DNA of 64,000 nucleotides from Nocardioides zhouii. Its GTDB lineage: Bacteria; Actinomycetota; Actinomycetes; Propionibacteriales; Nocardioidaceae. The number at the start of each line of letters is the position of its first letter. The first letter of the stretch is position 1. Below the pieces are notes generated by a model. That model worked only from the letters and a program-made list of their open reading frames with translations, ran no database searches and had not been told where the DNA came from. The position numbers and the translations under genes are program-made. Shown piece by piece: positions 7,705 to 17,103 of the stretch. Where the stretch lies: contig NZ_SDWV01000020.1 in assembly GCF_004137345.1 (NCBI RefSeq), positions 30,182 to 94,181 on the forward strand, read 5' to 3'.

Positions 7705-9438
7705 TCACGCCACCTCTTCCGCGGTGAGCTGGGACTGGACGATCTCCTGGTAGGTCGAGCACGTCGCGAGCAGCTCGTCGTGGCTGCCGGTGCCGACGAC
7801 GGCGCCGTCCTCCATGACGACGATGCGGTCGGCGTGGCGGATGGTCGCCACGCGTTGCGCGACGATCACCACCGTCGCGTCGCGGGTCACCGGTCTGAGC
7901 GCGGCGCGCAGCTTGGCGTCGGTGGTGAGGTCGAGCGCGGAGAACGAGTCGTCGAAGAGGTAGACGTCGGGGCGGCGGATGACCGCCCGCGCGATCGCCA
8001 TCCGCTGGCGCTGCCCGCCGCTGAGGCTCGATCCGCCCTGGGCGATCTCGGCGTCCAGGCCGTCGGGCATCGCCTCGACGAAGTCCTTCGCCTGGGCGAT
8101 CTCGAGGGCCGCCCACATCTCGTCCTCGGTGGCGTCGGGCTTGCCGTAGCGCAGGTTGTCGGCGACGGTCCCGCGGAAGAGGAACGCCTTCTGCGGCACC
8201 AGCCCGAGACGCGACCACAGGGCGTCGAGACCGATCTCGCGTACGTCGACACCGCCGACGCGTACGGCGCCGCCGGTCACGTCGAAGAGGCGGGGCACCA
8301 GGTTGACGAGCGTCGACTTGCCGGCGCCGGTCGACCCGACGATGGCGACCGTCTCGCCGGGCCGCGCGGTCAGGGTGACCTCGCGCAGCACCGGCTCGTC
8401 GGCACCGGGGTAGGCGAACGTGACGCGGTCGAGCTCGAGGCTGACCCGTCGGGGCAGGTCGGTGACGGGGTCGGCCGGCGGCACGACCGACGATTCGGTG
8501 TCGAGCACCTCGCTGATTCGGTCGGCACACACGGACGCGCGCGGCACCATCATCAGCATGAACATCGCCATCATCACCGACATCACGATCTGCATGAGGT
8601 AGGAGATGTACGCGGTGAGGGCGCCGACCTCCATGTGCCCGTTCTCGACGCGGTGCCCGCCGAACCACAGCACGCCGACCGTCGCCACGTTGGCGACGAT
8701 CATCACCGTCGGGAACATCGCGGCCTGCCAGCGACCGGCGCGTACGGCCACGTCGGTCAGCTGCTGGTTGGCGCCCCGGAACCGCTCGACCTCGTGCTCC
8801 TCGCGGACGAAGGCCCGCACGACGCGTACGCCCGTGATCTGCTCGCGCAGCAGCCGGTTGACCTCGTCGATCCGCTCCTGCATCAGCCGGAAGCTCGGCA
8901 CCATCTTGCGCACGATGAAGCCGATCGAGACGCCGAGCACCGGCACCACGGCGAGCACGAGCCAGGACAGCCCGACGTCCTCGCGGGCGGCCATGATGAT
9001 GCCGCCGACCATCATGATCGGCGCCGCGACGAGCAGCGTGCCGGCCATGAGCACGAGTATCTGAACCTGCTGCACGTCGTTGGTCTCGCGGGTGATCAGC
9101 GATGGGGCGCCGAACTGCTGCACCTCGCGGGCGGAGAAGGTGCCGACGCGGTGGAAGATCGCGGCGCGCAGGTCGCGGCCGAACCCCATCGCGTTGCGCG
9201 CGGAGAACCACACCGCGATCACCGAGCAGATGATCTGCACGAGCGAGACGGCGAGCATCAGCCCGCCGTGGCGCACGATGTAGCCGGTGTCGCCGGTCAC
9301 CACGCCCTTGTCGATGATGTCGGCGTTGAGGCTCGGCAGGTAGAGCGCGGCCATCGTGCCGACGAACTGCAGCGCGACCACGACGGCCAGCGGGGCGGAG
9401 TACGGCCGGAGGTAGGTGCGGACGAGACGGAGCAGCAT
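7705..9438 (-). CDS. ABC exporter half-transporter with degenerate ATP site (heterodimer partner)
   Basis: A 577-residue type IV ABC exporter with six transmembrane segments (about 1-310) and an ATPase domain. Walker A (GSTGAGKST) and signature (SLSGGQRQR) are intact, but Walker B ends LFDDSFSALD, with Asp instead of the catalytic Glu, and the H-loop reads VVIVAQRVATI, with Gln for the switch His. These two changes mark the non-hydrolysing site of heterodimeric multidrug exporters such as TM287 or BmrC. Its ATG directly follows the TGA of the TetR gene, and the competent partner follows after 2 nt, so the three genes form one translationally coupled operon. Confidence 0.93.
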   Translation of the reverse strand: MLLRLVRTYLRPYSAPLAVVVALQFVGTMAALYLPSLNADIIDKGVVTGDTGYIVRHGGLMLAVSLVQIICSVIAVWFSARNAMGFGRDLRAAIFHRVGTFSAREVQQFGAPSLITRETNDVQQVQILVLMAGTLLVAAPIMMVGGIIMAAREDVGLSWLVLAVVPVLGVSIGFIVRKMVPSFRLMQERIDEVNRLLREQITGVRVVRAFVREEHEVERFRGANQQLTDVAVRAGRWQAAMFPTVMIVANVATVGVLWFGGHRVENGHMEVGALTAYISYLMQIVMSVMMAMFMLMMVPRASVCADRISEVLDTESSVVPPADPVTDLPRRVSLELDRVTFAYPGADEPVLREVTLTARPGETVAIVGSTGAGKSTLVNLVPRLFDVTGGAVRVGGVDVREIGLDALWSRLGLVPQKAFLFRGTVADNLRYGKPDATEDEMWAALEIAQAKDFVEAMPDGLDAEIAQGGSSLSGGQRQRMAIARAVIRRPDVYLFDDSFSALDLTTDAKLRAALRPVTRDATVVIVAQRVATIRHADRIVVMEDGAVVGTGSHDELLATCSTYQEIVQSQLTAEEVA

Positions 9439-10017
9439 TCAGGAGTCCTTGCTCTTCAGTACGCCGTCGAGCAGCGTGCCGACGATCTGGTCGGGCGTGA
9501 GGATGTGCCCGTCGCTGATGTGGGGGTGGGTCCCGGAGAACGTGAGCATCCGGAGCATGTGGACCAGCTGGACCGGCGTGCAGGTGAGCCGGTCGGCGTC
9601 AGCCTCGACCACGGCGACCATGATCTTCTCGGCCCGACGCCGACCGTCCTCCATGTGTCGGTGGGCCTTGGGCGGGCCGACCATTCCCATCGCGCTCATC
9701 AGCAGGAAGATCCCGCGGAAGCGGTCCTGCAGGTGGCGGCACAGGTCGGTCAGCCGCGCCCGCAGGTCCTGGTCGAGGTCGATCGACTCGAGGTCGGCGA
9801 AGAAGGGTTCCATGTCGAGCGCCTTGTCGACGGCCGCGGTGACGAGGTCGTCCTTGGAGTCGAAGACCCGGAAGATCGTGCCCTCCGCGACACCCGCCGC
9901 GTCGGCGATCTGCTTGGTGGTGACGGTGCGGCCGTGCTCGTGGAGCAGCGGGATGGTCGCGTCGACGAGTGCCTCCCGGCGGTCGTCGGGGGTCATCGGG
10001 CGGGCACGAGGGGTCAC
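9439..10017 (-). CDS. TetR-family repressor of the ABC exporter operon
   Basis: A 192-residue TetR-type repressor. The N-terminal helix-turn-helix is plain: TVTTKQIADAAGVAEGTIFR followed by VFDSKDDLV. The C-terminal ligand and dimer domain is variable as usual. It is the first gene of the minus-strand operon with both exporter halves, so autorepression relieved by an exporter substrate is the natural model. Start GTG 10017 is chosen because a longer reading (GTG 10047) would begin inside the perfect operator palindrome. ATG 9996 is also possible and still keeps the full HTH. Confidence 0.9.
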   Translation of the reverse strand: MTPRARPMTPDDRREALVDATIPLLHEHGRTVTTKQIADAAGVAEGTIFRVFDSKDDLVTAAVDKALDMEPFFADLESIDLDQDLRARLTDLCRHLQDRFRGIFLLMSAMGMVGPPKAHRHMEDGRRRAEKIMVAVVEADADRLTCTPVQLVHMLRMLTFSGTHPHISDGHILTPDQIVGTLLDGVLKSKDS

Positions 10018-10031
10018 GTCGGCGAGTGTAA

Positions 10032-10051
10032 GTGAGTGAGCGCTCACTCAC
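10032..10051. promoter_or_regulatory. Perfect 20-bp palindromic operator for the TetR repressor
   Basis: GTGAGTGAGCGCTCACTCAC is fully self-complementary and lies 15 bp upstream of the chosen tetR-like start. The TGAGTGAnnnnTCACTCA form is a common operator type for TetR-family regulators. It should control the TetR-ABC-ABC operon. Confidence 0.85.
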
Positions 10052-10077
10052 AAGCGACGATGTGGCAGTGGACCGCG

Positions 10078-10158
10078 CACCATGCAGGCAGTTCGCGCCG
10101 GTGCAGTCCCCAGCCACGCTCAGCCCGGCTGATCCCCGGCCGAACTGCCTTCATGGTG
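10078..10158 (-). terminator. Long-armed inverted repeat between pdxH and the TetR operon
   Basis: Arms 10078-10095 and 10141-10158 match in 17 of 18 positions (CACCATG...GGCAGTTCG against its complement) around a 45-bp loop. It starts 5 bp after the pdxH stop on the minus strand, so it probably ends pdxH transcription. The large loop is unusual for a plain terminator. Confidence 0.5.
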
Positions 10159-10162
10159 TCGG

Positions 10163-10810
10163 CTAGGGCGCGAGCCGCTCGATCGTCCAGCCGTCGCCCG
10201 CGCGGCGGTAGACCAGGCGGTCGTGGAGCCGACTGGGCCGCCCCTGCCAGAACTCGACGGCCTCGGGCACGACGCGGTAGCCACCCCACGTGGGCGGCAC
10301 CGGCACGGACCCCGCGGACTCGTCGGTGCCGAAGCGCTCACCGGCGGCGGCGTACGCCTCCGCGAGGTCGTCGCGCGAGGCGACCTGCCGGGACTGGGCG
10401 GATGCCCACGCCCCGAGCTGCGCGCCCCGCGGTCGGGAGTGGAAGTAGGTGGACACCTCGGCGTCGCTCAGCACCGACGCGACGCCTTCGACGCGCACCT
10501 GCCGCTCGAGGGGGTGCCAGGGGAAGAGCAGCGCGCAGTGCGGGTTGGCGGCGAGCTCGTCGCCCTTGCGGGACGCGTGGTTGGTGAAGAAGACGAAGCC
10601 GTCCGGGCCGACGCCCTTGAGCAGCACCATCCGGCTCGACGGTCGGCCGTCCGGCGTCGCGGTCGCGAGCACCATCGCGTTGGGTTCGTGGACGCCTGCG
10701 TCGACTGCCTGTTGCAGCCACTGCTCGAACATCTCGACCGGGTCGTCGGCCAGGTCGGGGAGGTCGAGGCCACCCCGGCCGTACTCCTCGCGCAATCCGG
10801 AGAGGTCCAT
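10163..10810 (-). CDS. pdxH: Pyridoxamine/pyridoxine 5'-phosphate oxidase
   Basis: FMN-dependent enzyme that oxidises pyridoxamine or pyridoxine 5'-phosphate to pyridoxal 5'-phosphate, the last step of vitamin B6 salvage. The 215-residue length matches the family. Visible hallmarks are the FMN site [27 protein letters not shown] and [17 protein letters not shown], and the C-terminal signature [17 protein letters not shown]...W.IERLAP with the substrate-binding Arg and His. ATG 10810 sits 7 nt after a TAGCCT -10 box, which suggests a leaderless mRNA. It is divergent from citA. Confidence 0.96.
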   Translation of the reverse strand: MDLSGLREEYGRGGLDLPDLADDPVEMFEQWLQQAVDAGVHEPNAMVLATATPDGRPSSRMVLLKGVGPDGFVFFTNHASRKGDELAANPHCALLFPWHPLERQVRVEGVASVLSDAEVSTYFHSRPRGAQLGAWASAQSRQVASRDDLAEAYAAAGERFGTDESAGSVPVPPTWGGYRVVPEAVEFWQGRPSRLHDRLVYRRAGDGWTIERLAP

Positions 10811-10817
10811 GGCGTCG

Positions 10818-10823
10818 AGGCTA
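10818..10823 (-). promoter_or_regulatory. -10 box TAGCCT for leaderless pdxH
   Basis: On the minus strand TAGCCT ends 7 nt before the pdxH ATG (10810), so transcription should begin at or next to the start codon. Confidence 0.5.
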
Positions 10824-10891
10824 GTCGCCGGGTGCACAATGAGCCGTCCCGTGCTGTTCCTCCCGGGACCCCGCATTCACAAGGAGTCCCC

Positions 10892-11998
10892 ATGACCGAG
10901 ATCCAGCACGGCCTCGAAGGTGTGGTCGCGTTCGAGACCCAGATCGCCGAGCCCGACAAGGAGGGCTCCGCGCTGCGCTACCGCGGCGTGGACATCGAGG
11001 ACCTCGTCGGCCGCGTGCCCTTCGAGAACGTCTGGGGCCTCCTCGTCGACGGCTCCTACACCCCCGGCCTGCCGCCGGCCGAGCCGTACAACATCGCCAT
11101 CCACACCGGCGACGTGCGCGCCGACGTGCAGGCCAGCGTCGCGATGCTCGCGCCGATGCTCGGCATGGGCCAGACCTACGACATCTCCGACGAGCAGGCC
11201 CGCCTCGACCTGTCCCGCGTCGCCGTCATGGTGCTGTCGTACGCCGCCCAGTCGGCGCGCGGCCTCGGCAAGCCGGTCGTCCCGCAGGCCGAGGTCGACC
11301 AGGGCAAGACCCTCGCCGAGAAGTTCCTGATCCGCTGGCACGGCGAGGCCGACCCGAAGCACGCGCACGCGATCGACGCCTACTGGTCGTCGGCCGCCGA
11401 GCACGGCATGAACGCCTCGACCTTCACCGCCCGCGTCATCACCTCGACCGGCGCCGACGTGGCCGCCGCGTTCTCCGGCGCCATCGGCGCGATGTCCGGC
11501 CCACTGCACGGCGGTGCGCCGTCGCGCGTGCTCGGGATGATCGAGGAGGTCGAGAAGCGCGACGGCGACGCGTCGTCGTACGTCAAGGAGCTGCTCGACA
11601 ACGGCGAGCGCCTGATGGGCTTCGGCCACCGCGTCTACCGCGCCGAGGACCCGCGCGCCCGCGTGCTCCGTCGTACGGCCAAGGAGCTCGACGCCCCGCG
11701 CTACGAGGTCGCCGAGGCGCTCGAGAAGGCCGCGCTGGCCGAGCTCAAGGAGCGTCGTCCCGACCGCGTGCTCGAGACCAACGTCGAGTTCTGGGCGGCG
11801 ATCGTCCTCGACTTCGCCGAGGTGCCGGCCCACATGTTCACGTCGATGTTCACCTGCGCCCGTACGGGCGGCTGGTCGGCCCACATCCTCGAGCAGAAGA
11901 CGACCGGCCGACTGATCCGGCCCTCCGCCGTGTACGCCGGCCCGAGCACCCGCCCGGCCAGCGACGTCGAGGGCTGGAACGAGGCCTGGGGGAACTAG
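10892..11998 (+). CDS. citA: Citrate synthase (CitA type)
   Basis: Condenses oxaloacetate and acetyl-CoA to citrate at the entry of the TCA cycle. The 368-residue protein is the short bacterial form. The two catalytic His motifs are present, GPLHGGAPS (about residue 207) and MGFGHRVYR (about residue 247). The position of the usual catalytic Asp reads ETNVEFWAA, with Glu; I recall the same substitution in actinobacterial CitA proteins but could not check it. The final motif TGRLIRPSAVYAGP binds substrate. ATG 10892 has AAGGAGT 5-6 nt upstream. Its stop overlaps the stop of the convergent DCC gene. Confidence 0.95.
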   Translation: MTEIQHGLEGVVAFETQIAEPDKEGSALRYRGVDIEDLVGRVPFENVWGLLVDGSYTPGLPPAEPYNIAIHTGDVRADVQASVAMLAPMLGMGQTYDISDEQARLDLSRVAVMVLSYAAQSARGLGKPVVPQAEVDQGKTLAEKFLIRWHGEADPKHAHAIDAYWSSAAEHGMNASTFTARVITSTGADVAAAFSGAIGAMSGPLHGGAPSRVLGMIEEVEKRDGDASSYVKELLDNGERLMGFGHRVYRAEDPRARVLRRTAKELDAPRYEVAEALEKAALAELKERRPDRVLETNVEFWAAIVLDFAEVPAHMFTSMFTCARTGGWSAHILEQKTTGRLIRPSAVYAGPSTRPASDVEGWNEAWGN

Positions 11999-12363
11999 CG
12001 CTGGTCGATCGCGCAGGCAGGGGTCCCGCCCGGCAGCCGGGACCGGTTCGCGGCGATCCAGTGGTAGACGCGGCGGGCGAGCGGGTCGATCGGCCAGGTC
12101 CGCATGAGGCGCCCGACGACCCGCCACGGGAGCGGACCGGTGCCGAGGATCGCGGCGAAGGCCCGGTGCCCGTAGTCCACGCGCCCGTCCGGGTGGACGT
12201 ACGGCATCTCGACCACCGCACGCTCTGCGTCGACGCCGAGGGCGGCCAGGTCGACCGCCTGGATCGTGGAGCTGTCGATGTCGACGCCGAGCCGCGGCAC
12301 GAGGGCGGCGGTGCGCATGCAGAAGCCGCAGTCACCGTCGTTGAGCATCAGGCCGCGCTCCAT
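11995..12363 (-). CDS. DCC-family (DUF393) thiol-disulfide oxidoreductase-like protein
   Basis: A 122-residue protein with the DUF393 signature near its N-terminus: LMLNDGDCGFC, the DxxCxxC that names the DCC family (Cys12 and Cys15). The remainder, with HRAFAAIL, PLPWRVVGRL and PLARRVYHWIAANR, fits the family closely. Thioredoxin-like redox activity is predicted for the family but seldom tested. It is the last gene of a minus-strand group with the M15-like secreted protein (10 bp upstream) and the acetyltransferase. Its end overlaps the citA end by 3 bp. Confidence 0.88.
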   Translation of the reverse strand: MERGLMLNDGDCGFCMRTAALVPRLGVDIDSSTIQAVDLAALGVDAERAVVEMPYVHPDGRVDYGHRAFAAILGTGPLPWRVVGRLMRTWPIDPLARRVYHWIAANRSRLPGGTPACAIDQR

Positions 12364-12372
12364 GGGACGAGC

Positions 12373-13041
12373 CTACGTCGGCGGTGCGACCGTCGGCGGA
12401 GCGACCGTCAGCGCCGCCTGGGCGGCGTACCAGGACGTGAGGCCCTTCGCGCCCTGCCGGGTCAGTGAGAGGTGCATGTGGTCGCGGTGCCGCAGCGTCG
12501 GTGAGCAGGTGCGCCGGTTGCGGCAGCCCGAGCTGAGGTAGCGCTTGGCGACGAAGCCGTCATACGCCGCGTACATCTGGTCGTCCCAGATGACGTACAT
12601 GATGCCCATCCGCCGGGCGAGCGCACTCGGCTGGCCGGTGTCGTCCGGGGCGAGGAGCTCGTCGAGCAGCGCGGCGCCCAGCGCCTGGTCGGTCTCGCTG
12701 GTCGCGTCGAGGACCCAGTCGAAGGCTCGCGACTCCTTGTGCTCGCTGGTGCTCGACCCTTCGCAGGGCCGGGTGATCGCGCCGTAGCCACCGCCGCGGG
12801 CGACGAGCCAGTCGGCGAGCATGAGCACGCCCGGCTTGGGGTGGCGGCGACAGGTGGTCTGCGGCTGGTAGCCGGCGTACGGCTCGAGCGGCATCAGGTA
12901 CGGCGCGGAGCTGGTGACCGTGCCGCGAGGCGAGGTGCCGGTCTCGTCGGCCGACGCGGAGGTGGCGCCGACCAGCAGGGTCGGCAGCAGGGCAAGGGTC
13001 GCCACGACCCTTGCGACGACCCACGACGATCCGCGCACCAC
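12373..13041 (-). CDS. Secreted protein with ARB-07466-like / M15-type C-terminal domain
   Basis: A 222-residue exported protein. A signal peptide is plain (VARVVATLALLPTLLVGATSASA, cleavage near residue 31). The mature part carries TCRRHPKPGVLMLADWL, SEHKESRAFDWVLDA and a final HRDHMHLSL. His and Asp in the second block and the His residues in the third copy the zinc-ligand layout of M15 D-Ala-D-Ala peptidases, so a cell-wall role is likely, though many homologues are uncharacterised. The C-terminus repeats TVAPP twice, encoded by a 15-bp tandem repeat. GTG 13041 or the adjacent GTG 13038 can serve as start. Confidence 0.8.
   Translation of the reverse strand: MVRGSSWVVARVVATLALLPTLLVGATSASADETGTSPRGTVTSSAPYLMPLEPYAGYQPQTTCRRHPKPGVLMLADWLVARGGGYGAITRPCEGSSTSEHKESRAFDWVLDATSETDQALGAALLDELLAPDDTGQPSALARRMGIMYVIWDDQMYAAYDGFVAKRYLSSGCRNRRTCSPTLRHRDHMHLSLTRQGAKGLTSWYAAQAALTVAPPTVAPPT
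12377..12406. repeat. 15-bp tandem repeat, two copies, at the 3' end of the secreted-protein gene
   Basis: Two adjacent 15-mers (GTCGGCGG[T/A]GCGACC) differ at one base and encode the repeated TVAPP tail. This is a likely slippage site for length change of the C-terminus. Confidence 0.8.
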
Positions 13042-13110
13042 GCGACCGTAGGTCGGCCCGCGAGGGCTCGTCCGGGCAACGCGTGAAGATCAGCGGTGTA
13101 GTTCGACGGA

Positions 13111-13605
13111 CTACTCGACCACCGGGTGCAGGCGGCAACCGAACGTCCGGCTGAGGTCGGAGCCGCAGTAATAGCCGAAGCCCGGGACCGGCTCGTAGCC
13201 GGACGACGTGTAGAGCGCGATCGCCTCCGGCTGTTCGAGGCCGGTCTCCAGCACCAGGCCCTCGACCCCGGCGGCCGCGGCGGTGGACTCGAGGTGGGCG
13301 AGCATTCGCCGGGCGATGCCGCGGCGCTGCTGCGCCGGCACGACGTACATCCGCTTGATCTCGGCCGTGACGTCGACGCCGAGTGCGACGACCGTGCTGC
13401 GCCGCCACGCCCCGGTGGTCACCGGCACGCCGTCGACGTAGCCGACGAAGAACTGTCCCTGCGGGTCGTCGAAGTCCGACGGGGTGATCGGCGACTCGTC
13501 GCGACCGCCGTAGCGGGCGACGTACTCCTCCTGCACGGCCTCGACGAGGAGCTGCGCGTCGGGGTGCGTGATCGGCACCCGCTGGATGCGCAGGTCCGTG
13601 TCCAT
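13111..13605 (-). CDS. GNAT-family N-acetyltransferase
   Basis: A 164-residue acetyl-CoA-dependent acyltransferase of the Gcn5 family. The acetyl-CoA binding loop is clear: IKRMYVVPAQQRRGIARRML (motif A with Q-R-R-G-I-A), followed by LETGLEQPEAIALYTSSGYEPV (motif B). The substrate is unknown; small-molecule acetylation is usual. ATG 13605 opens a minus-strand group that continues with the secreted M15-like protein (69 bp downstream). It is divergent from serC. Confidence 0.9.
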   Translation of the reverse strand: MDTDLRIQRVPITHPDAQLLVEAVQEEYVARYGGRDESPITPSDFDDPQGQFFVGYVDGVPVTTGAWRRSTVVALGVDVTAEIKRMYVVPAQQRRGIARRMLAHLESTAAAAGVEGLVLETGLEQPEAIALYTSSGYEPVPGFGYYCGSDLSRTFGCRLHPVVE

Positions 13606-13700
13606 CCTGAGTCCCCCGTCGTACGTGGCAAAGCGGCGGATGTCAGGATAGGGACTTCTCTGACAGCGTCGTCAGGACCCACCGTTCCCGTTCCACGTGA

Positions 13701-14831
<1,131 letters not shown>

Positions 14832-14853
14832 CGCACGACCCCTGGGACGGGAC

Positions 14854-14884
14854 GAGGGCCCCGGCCGATGTGGCCGGGACCCTC
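14854..14884. terminator. Bidirectional terminator between serC and the collagen-like gene
   Basis: GAGGGCCCCGGCC (14854-14866) pairs with GGCCGGGACCCTC (14872-14884), one mismatch, 5-base loop. It is placed between two convergent genes, 23 bp past each stop. Confidence 0.85.
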
Positions 14885-14907
14885 GCAACCTCGTGAGCTC
14901 TTCTGGA

Positions 14908-15822
14908 TCAGCTGCCGAACTTGTAGGTCTGGCCGTTGACCTCGGCCCAGCGGAGCAGGCTGCTCCAGTTGGTGCCGTCACCGCAGCCGTTCAGGATGCT
15001 GATGTTGACGATCTTCTTGGCACCGTGAGCGGCCATGTAGGACGACCACGGGGCCTCACCGGCCGGGTTGCTGCCCGCGTCGTCGTTGAATCGAGCGGTG
15101 CCGCTGGTGACGACCCACTCGTGGAACTCGCCCTCGCCGATGTCGTAGTTGGTGGGGGTGTTGAACTGCGTGTTGGGCGAGAAGGTCAGCCGGTTGGCCT
15201 GACCGCCGGTCGTGCCCTCGAAGAACACGCGCATGCTGGGAGCGCCCACGCCGGCCGTGTCGGTGTTGGAGAAGTAGCGGGCGTAGTAGACGAGGTTGTC
15301 CAGGGACGACAGCGGCTGCCCGTTCATCCCGGAGAAGTCGACGCGGGCGTAGTCGACACCGGCGGTGCCGCAGGCGCCCGGATTCGCGAAGGGACCTGCC
15401 ATGATGCCGTCGCCGGTCAACCTTGCGCCCGCCACGTCGGCCGCGCGCACCGTCCACGGGCCGTTGAGGTCGGAGACGTAGGTGACGCGGCTGTCGCCCT
15501 TGTCGCCCTTGGCGCCGGTGTCGCCCTTGGCGCCGGTGTCGCCCTTGGCGCCGGTGGCGCCGGCAGGGCCAGCCGGGCCCTGGACGCCGAGCTTGGCGGT
15601 GACCTCGGAGCTGAGGTCCTTGAGCTTGAGGGTGCGGTTCTTCACCTTGGTGGTGGTGACCGACCCGCGACCGAGGTCGCGCGCCTCGACGGAACGGTCC
15701 TTGATGTCCTTGCCGGTGATCATGGCGCCGGCGACGGCGCCCGATCCGGCGCTGACGGCGAGCACGGCCGCGGCCGCGAGGACGACGACTCCGCGCGAGC
15801 GCGTGGCGTTGAAGTTGGGCAT
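14908..15822 (-). CDS. Secreted collagen-like repeat protein, paralogue 1
   Basis: A 304-residue exported protein. After a signal or anchor segment (SRGVVVLAAAAVLAVSAGSG) comes a conserved module ITGKDIKDRSVEARDLGRG and TTTKVKNRTLKLKDLSSE. A short collagen tract of about ten Gly-X-Y triplets (GPAGPAGATGAKGDTGAKGD and onward) leads to a globular C-terminal domain of about 190 residues with two Cys that may form a disulfide. The C-terminal fold is not recognised. Trimerisation through the collagen tract at the cell surface is the likely arrangement. ATG 15822 (MPNFN) is the best start. A close paralogue lies at 20824-21774, sharing the N-terminal half but not the C-terminal domain. Confidence 0.85.
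   Translation of the reverse strand: MPNFNATRSRGVVVLAAAAVLAVSAGSGAVAGAMITGKDIKDRSVEARDLGRGSVTTTKVKNRTLKLKDLSSEVTAKLGVQGPAGPAGATGAKGDTGAKGDTGAKGDKGDSRVTYVSDLNGPWTVRAADVAGARLTGDGIMAGPFANPGACGTAGVDYARVDFSGMNGQPLSSLDNLVYYARYFSNTDTAGVGAPSMRVFFEGTTGGQANRLTFSPNTQFNTPTNYDIGEGEFHEWVVTSGTARFNDDAGSNPAGEAPWSSYMAAHGAKKIVNISILNGCGDGTNWSSLLRWAEVNGQTYKFGS
15503..15556. repeat. Three exact copies of an 18-bp repeat in the collagen tract
   Basis: TCGCCCTTGGCGCCGGTG occurs three times head to tail and encodes GDTGAK-type triplet pairs on the minus strand. Exact DNA identity suggests recent copy-number change. Confidence 0.9.
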
Positions 15823-15952
15823 GCTGATGGGTCCCCTTCGTTCCAGGGCGGGCCTGATGCCCACCGCTGATCGTCACGCCGACCCATCCCAGCCCTACAG
15901 CCACCCCACAGGTCGACGTGACGATGGCAACGTAACCCTGATCACACCCAAT

Positions 15953-15969
15953 GTCAGGGGCAACCTGAC
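15953..15969. repeat. Small dyad upstream of collagen-like gene 1
   Basis: GTCAGG and CCTGAC with a 5-base loop lie about 130 bp upstream of the collagen-like gene in a 243-bp gap that must hold its promoter and that of the divergent glycosyltransferase. Nothing else convincing was seen in the gap. Confidence 0.3.
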
Positions 15970-16065
15970 GATTGATGCTCCCAGGTAAAGACTTGGCCTC
16001 ACCCCTGCGGGTGTACGCCGCTTCAGTCACCCGGTGCGATCGGGGTCTGGGAGACTCCGACGGCC

Positions 16066-17103
16066 ATGAGGCTCCTCGTCTTCATCCCCAACCTCGCCGA
16101 CGGCGGTGCGCAGCGCCAGTGCGTACGCCTCGTCAACGAGCTCGCCACGCGCGAGGGTCTGGATGTCGTGCTGGTGCGACACCCCGGCGGGGTTCACGAG
16201 TCGCAGCTCGACCTCGCCGGCATCGTCGATCGGCCACTCCCCGCGGGCCGCTCGCACCGCGACCCGCGCGCGGTGGTCGACCTGCGGCGCATCATCAGGG
16301 AGACCCGACCGGACGTCGTGATGACGTGGCTGACCATGGGCGACATCGTCGGACGGCTGGCCCTCGCGGGGCTCGGCCTCCCCTGGGTCATCGCCGAACG
16401 GGACTCGGCGCACCCGCCCGGGTGGCGCAGCACCATACGCCGACCTCTCGGCCGTCGCGCGGACCTGATCCTGGCCATCTCCCGCGAAGGGGCTGACTAC
16501 TGGCGGACGGCAGGGCGGCCCGCGTCGCGTCCCACCGTCGTCGTCGACAACATTGTCGTCGCACCCCCGCCGCGGGCTCCGGCGGCCCGGGACACCATCG
16601 CCTTCATCGGTCGGCTGGCGCACCAGAAGAACGTCCACGTCGTCGCCCGTGCGATGGCGCTGAGCGCAGCCGCGCACCCGGACCTCCGGCACGTCATCGT
16701 GGGCCAGGGCGCACTGGAGAGCGAGGTGAGAGCCATCGTGCGGGACCACGCGGTGGACCTCGCCGGGTACGTCGAGGACGTCCACGCGGTCCTCGAACGG
16801 TCGCTGGCCGTGATCCTGGTCAGCCACCACGAGGGCCTGCCCAACGTGGTGCTCGAGGCGGTGACCCATGGCGTACCTGTGGTGGCCTCCGACCTGCCCG
16901 AGCACCGCGCCCTGCTCGGGCCGGACTACCCCTACTTCGTCGCGGACCGCGACTCACCCGAGGCCGTGGCGCAGGTCGTACGCCGGGTGGTCGCCGCACC
17001 CGCACCAGGAGCGCTGGACCACGCCCGGGCACGGGTGGCGGCGATGACGCCGGCCGCGGTCGCTGACTCCTACCTCACTGCACTGGCGCCTCACACGCGA
17101 TAG
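16066..17103 (+). CDS. Glycosyltransferase family 4
   Basis: A 345-residue retaining GT-B glycosyltransferase that transfers a sugar from a nucleotide donor to a glycan or lipid acceptor at the cytoplasmic face of the membrane. The N-terminal NLADGGAQRQCVRLVNEL is the GT4 acceptor-domain Gly-Gly-x-x-R/Q motif. The donor domain has FIGRLAHQKNV, VGQGALESEV and the nucleotide-binding HHEGLPNVVLEAVTHGVPVV with the family E-x7-E arrangement. ATG 16066 is used. The end overlaps the convergent epimerase gene by 13 bp. It belongs with the following epimerase and flippase as a small glycan unit. Confidence 0.9.
   Translation: MRLLVFIPNLADGGAQRQCVRLVNELATREGLDVVLVRHPGGVHESQLDLAGIVDRPLPAGRSHRDPRAVVDLRRIIRETRPDVVMTWLTMGDIVGRLALAGLGLPWVIAERDSAHPPGWRSTIRRPLGRRADLILAISREGADYWRTAGRPASRPTVVVDNIVVAPPPRAPAARDTIAFIGRLAHQKNVHVVARAMALSAAAHPDLRHVIVGQGALESEVRAIVRDHAVDLAGYVEDVHAVLERSLAVILVSHHEGLPNVVLEAVTHGVPVVASDLPEHRALLGPDYPYFVADRDSPEAVAQVVRRVVAAPAPGALDHARARVAAMTPAAVADSYLTALAPHTR

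Noticed and set aside
7708..9211. The 500-codon upstream part of the long minus-strand frame leading into the second ABC gene
   Set aside because: It is an Arg/Ala-rich out-of-frame reading of the first ABC gene; the real protein starts at ATG 7702.
12373..12406. Tandem TVAPP repeat considered as a cell-wall anchor or sorting signal
   Set aside because: Only two short copies and no LPXTG, hydrophobic tail or basic end.
15493..15560. Short direct repeats considered as a CRISPR array
   Set aside because: The units are contiguous without spacers and encode Gly-X-Y triplets.
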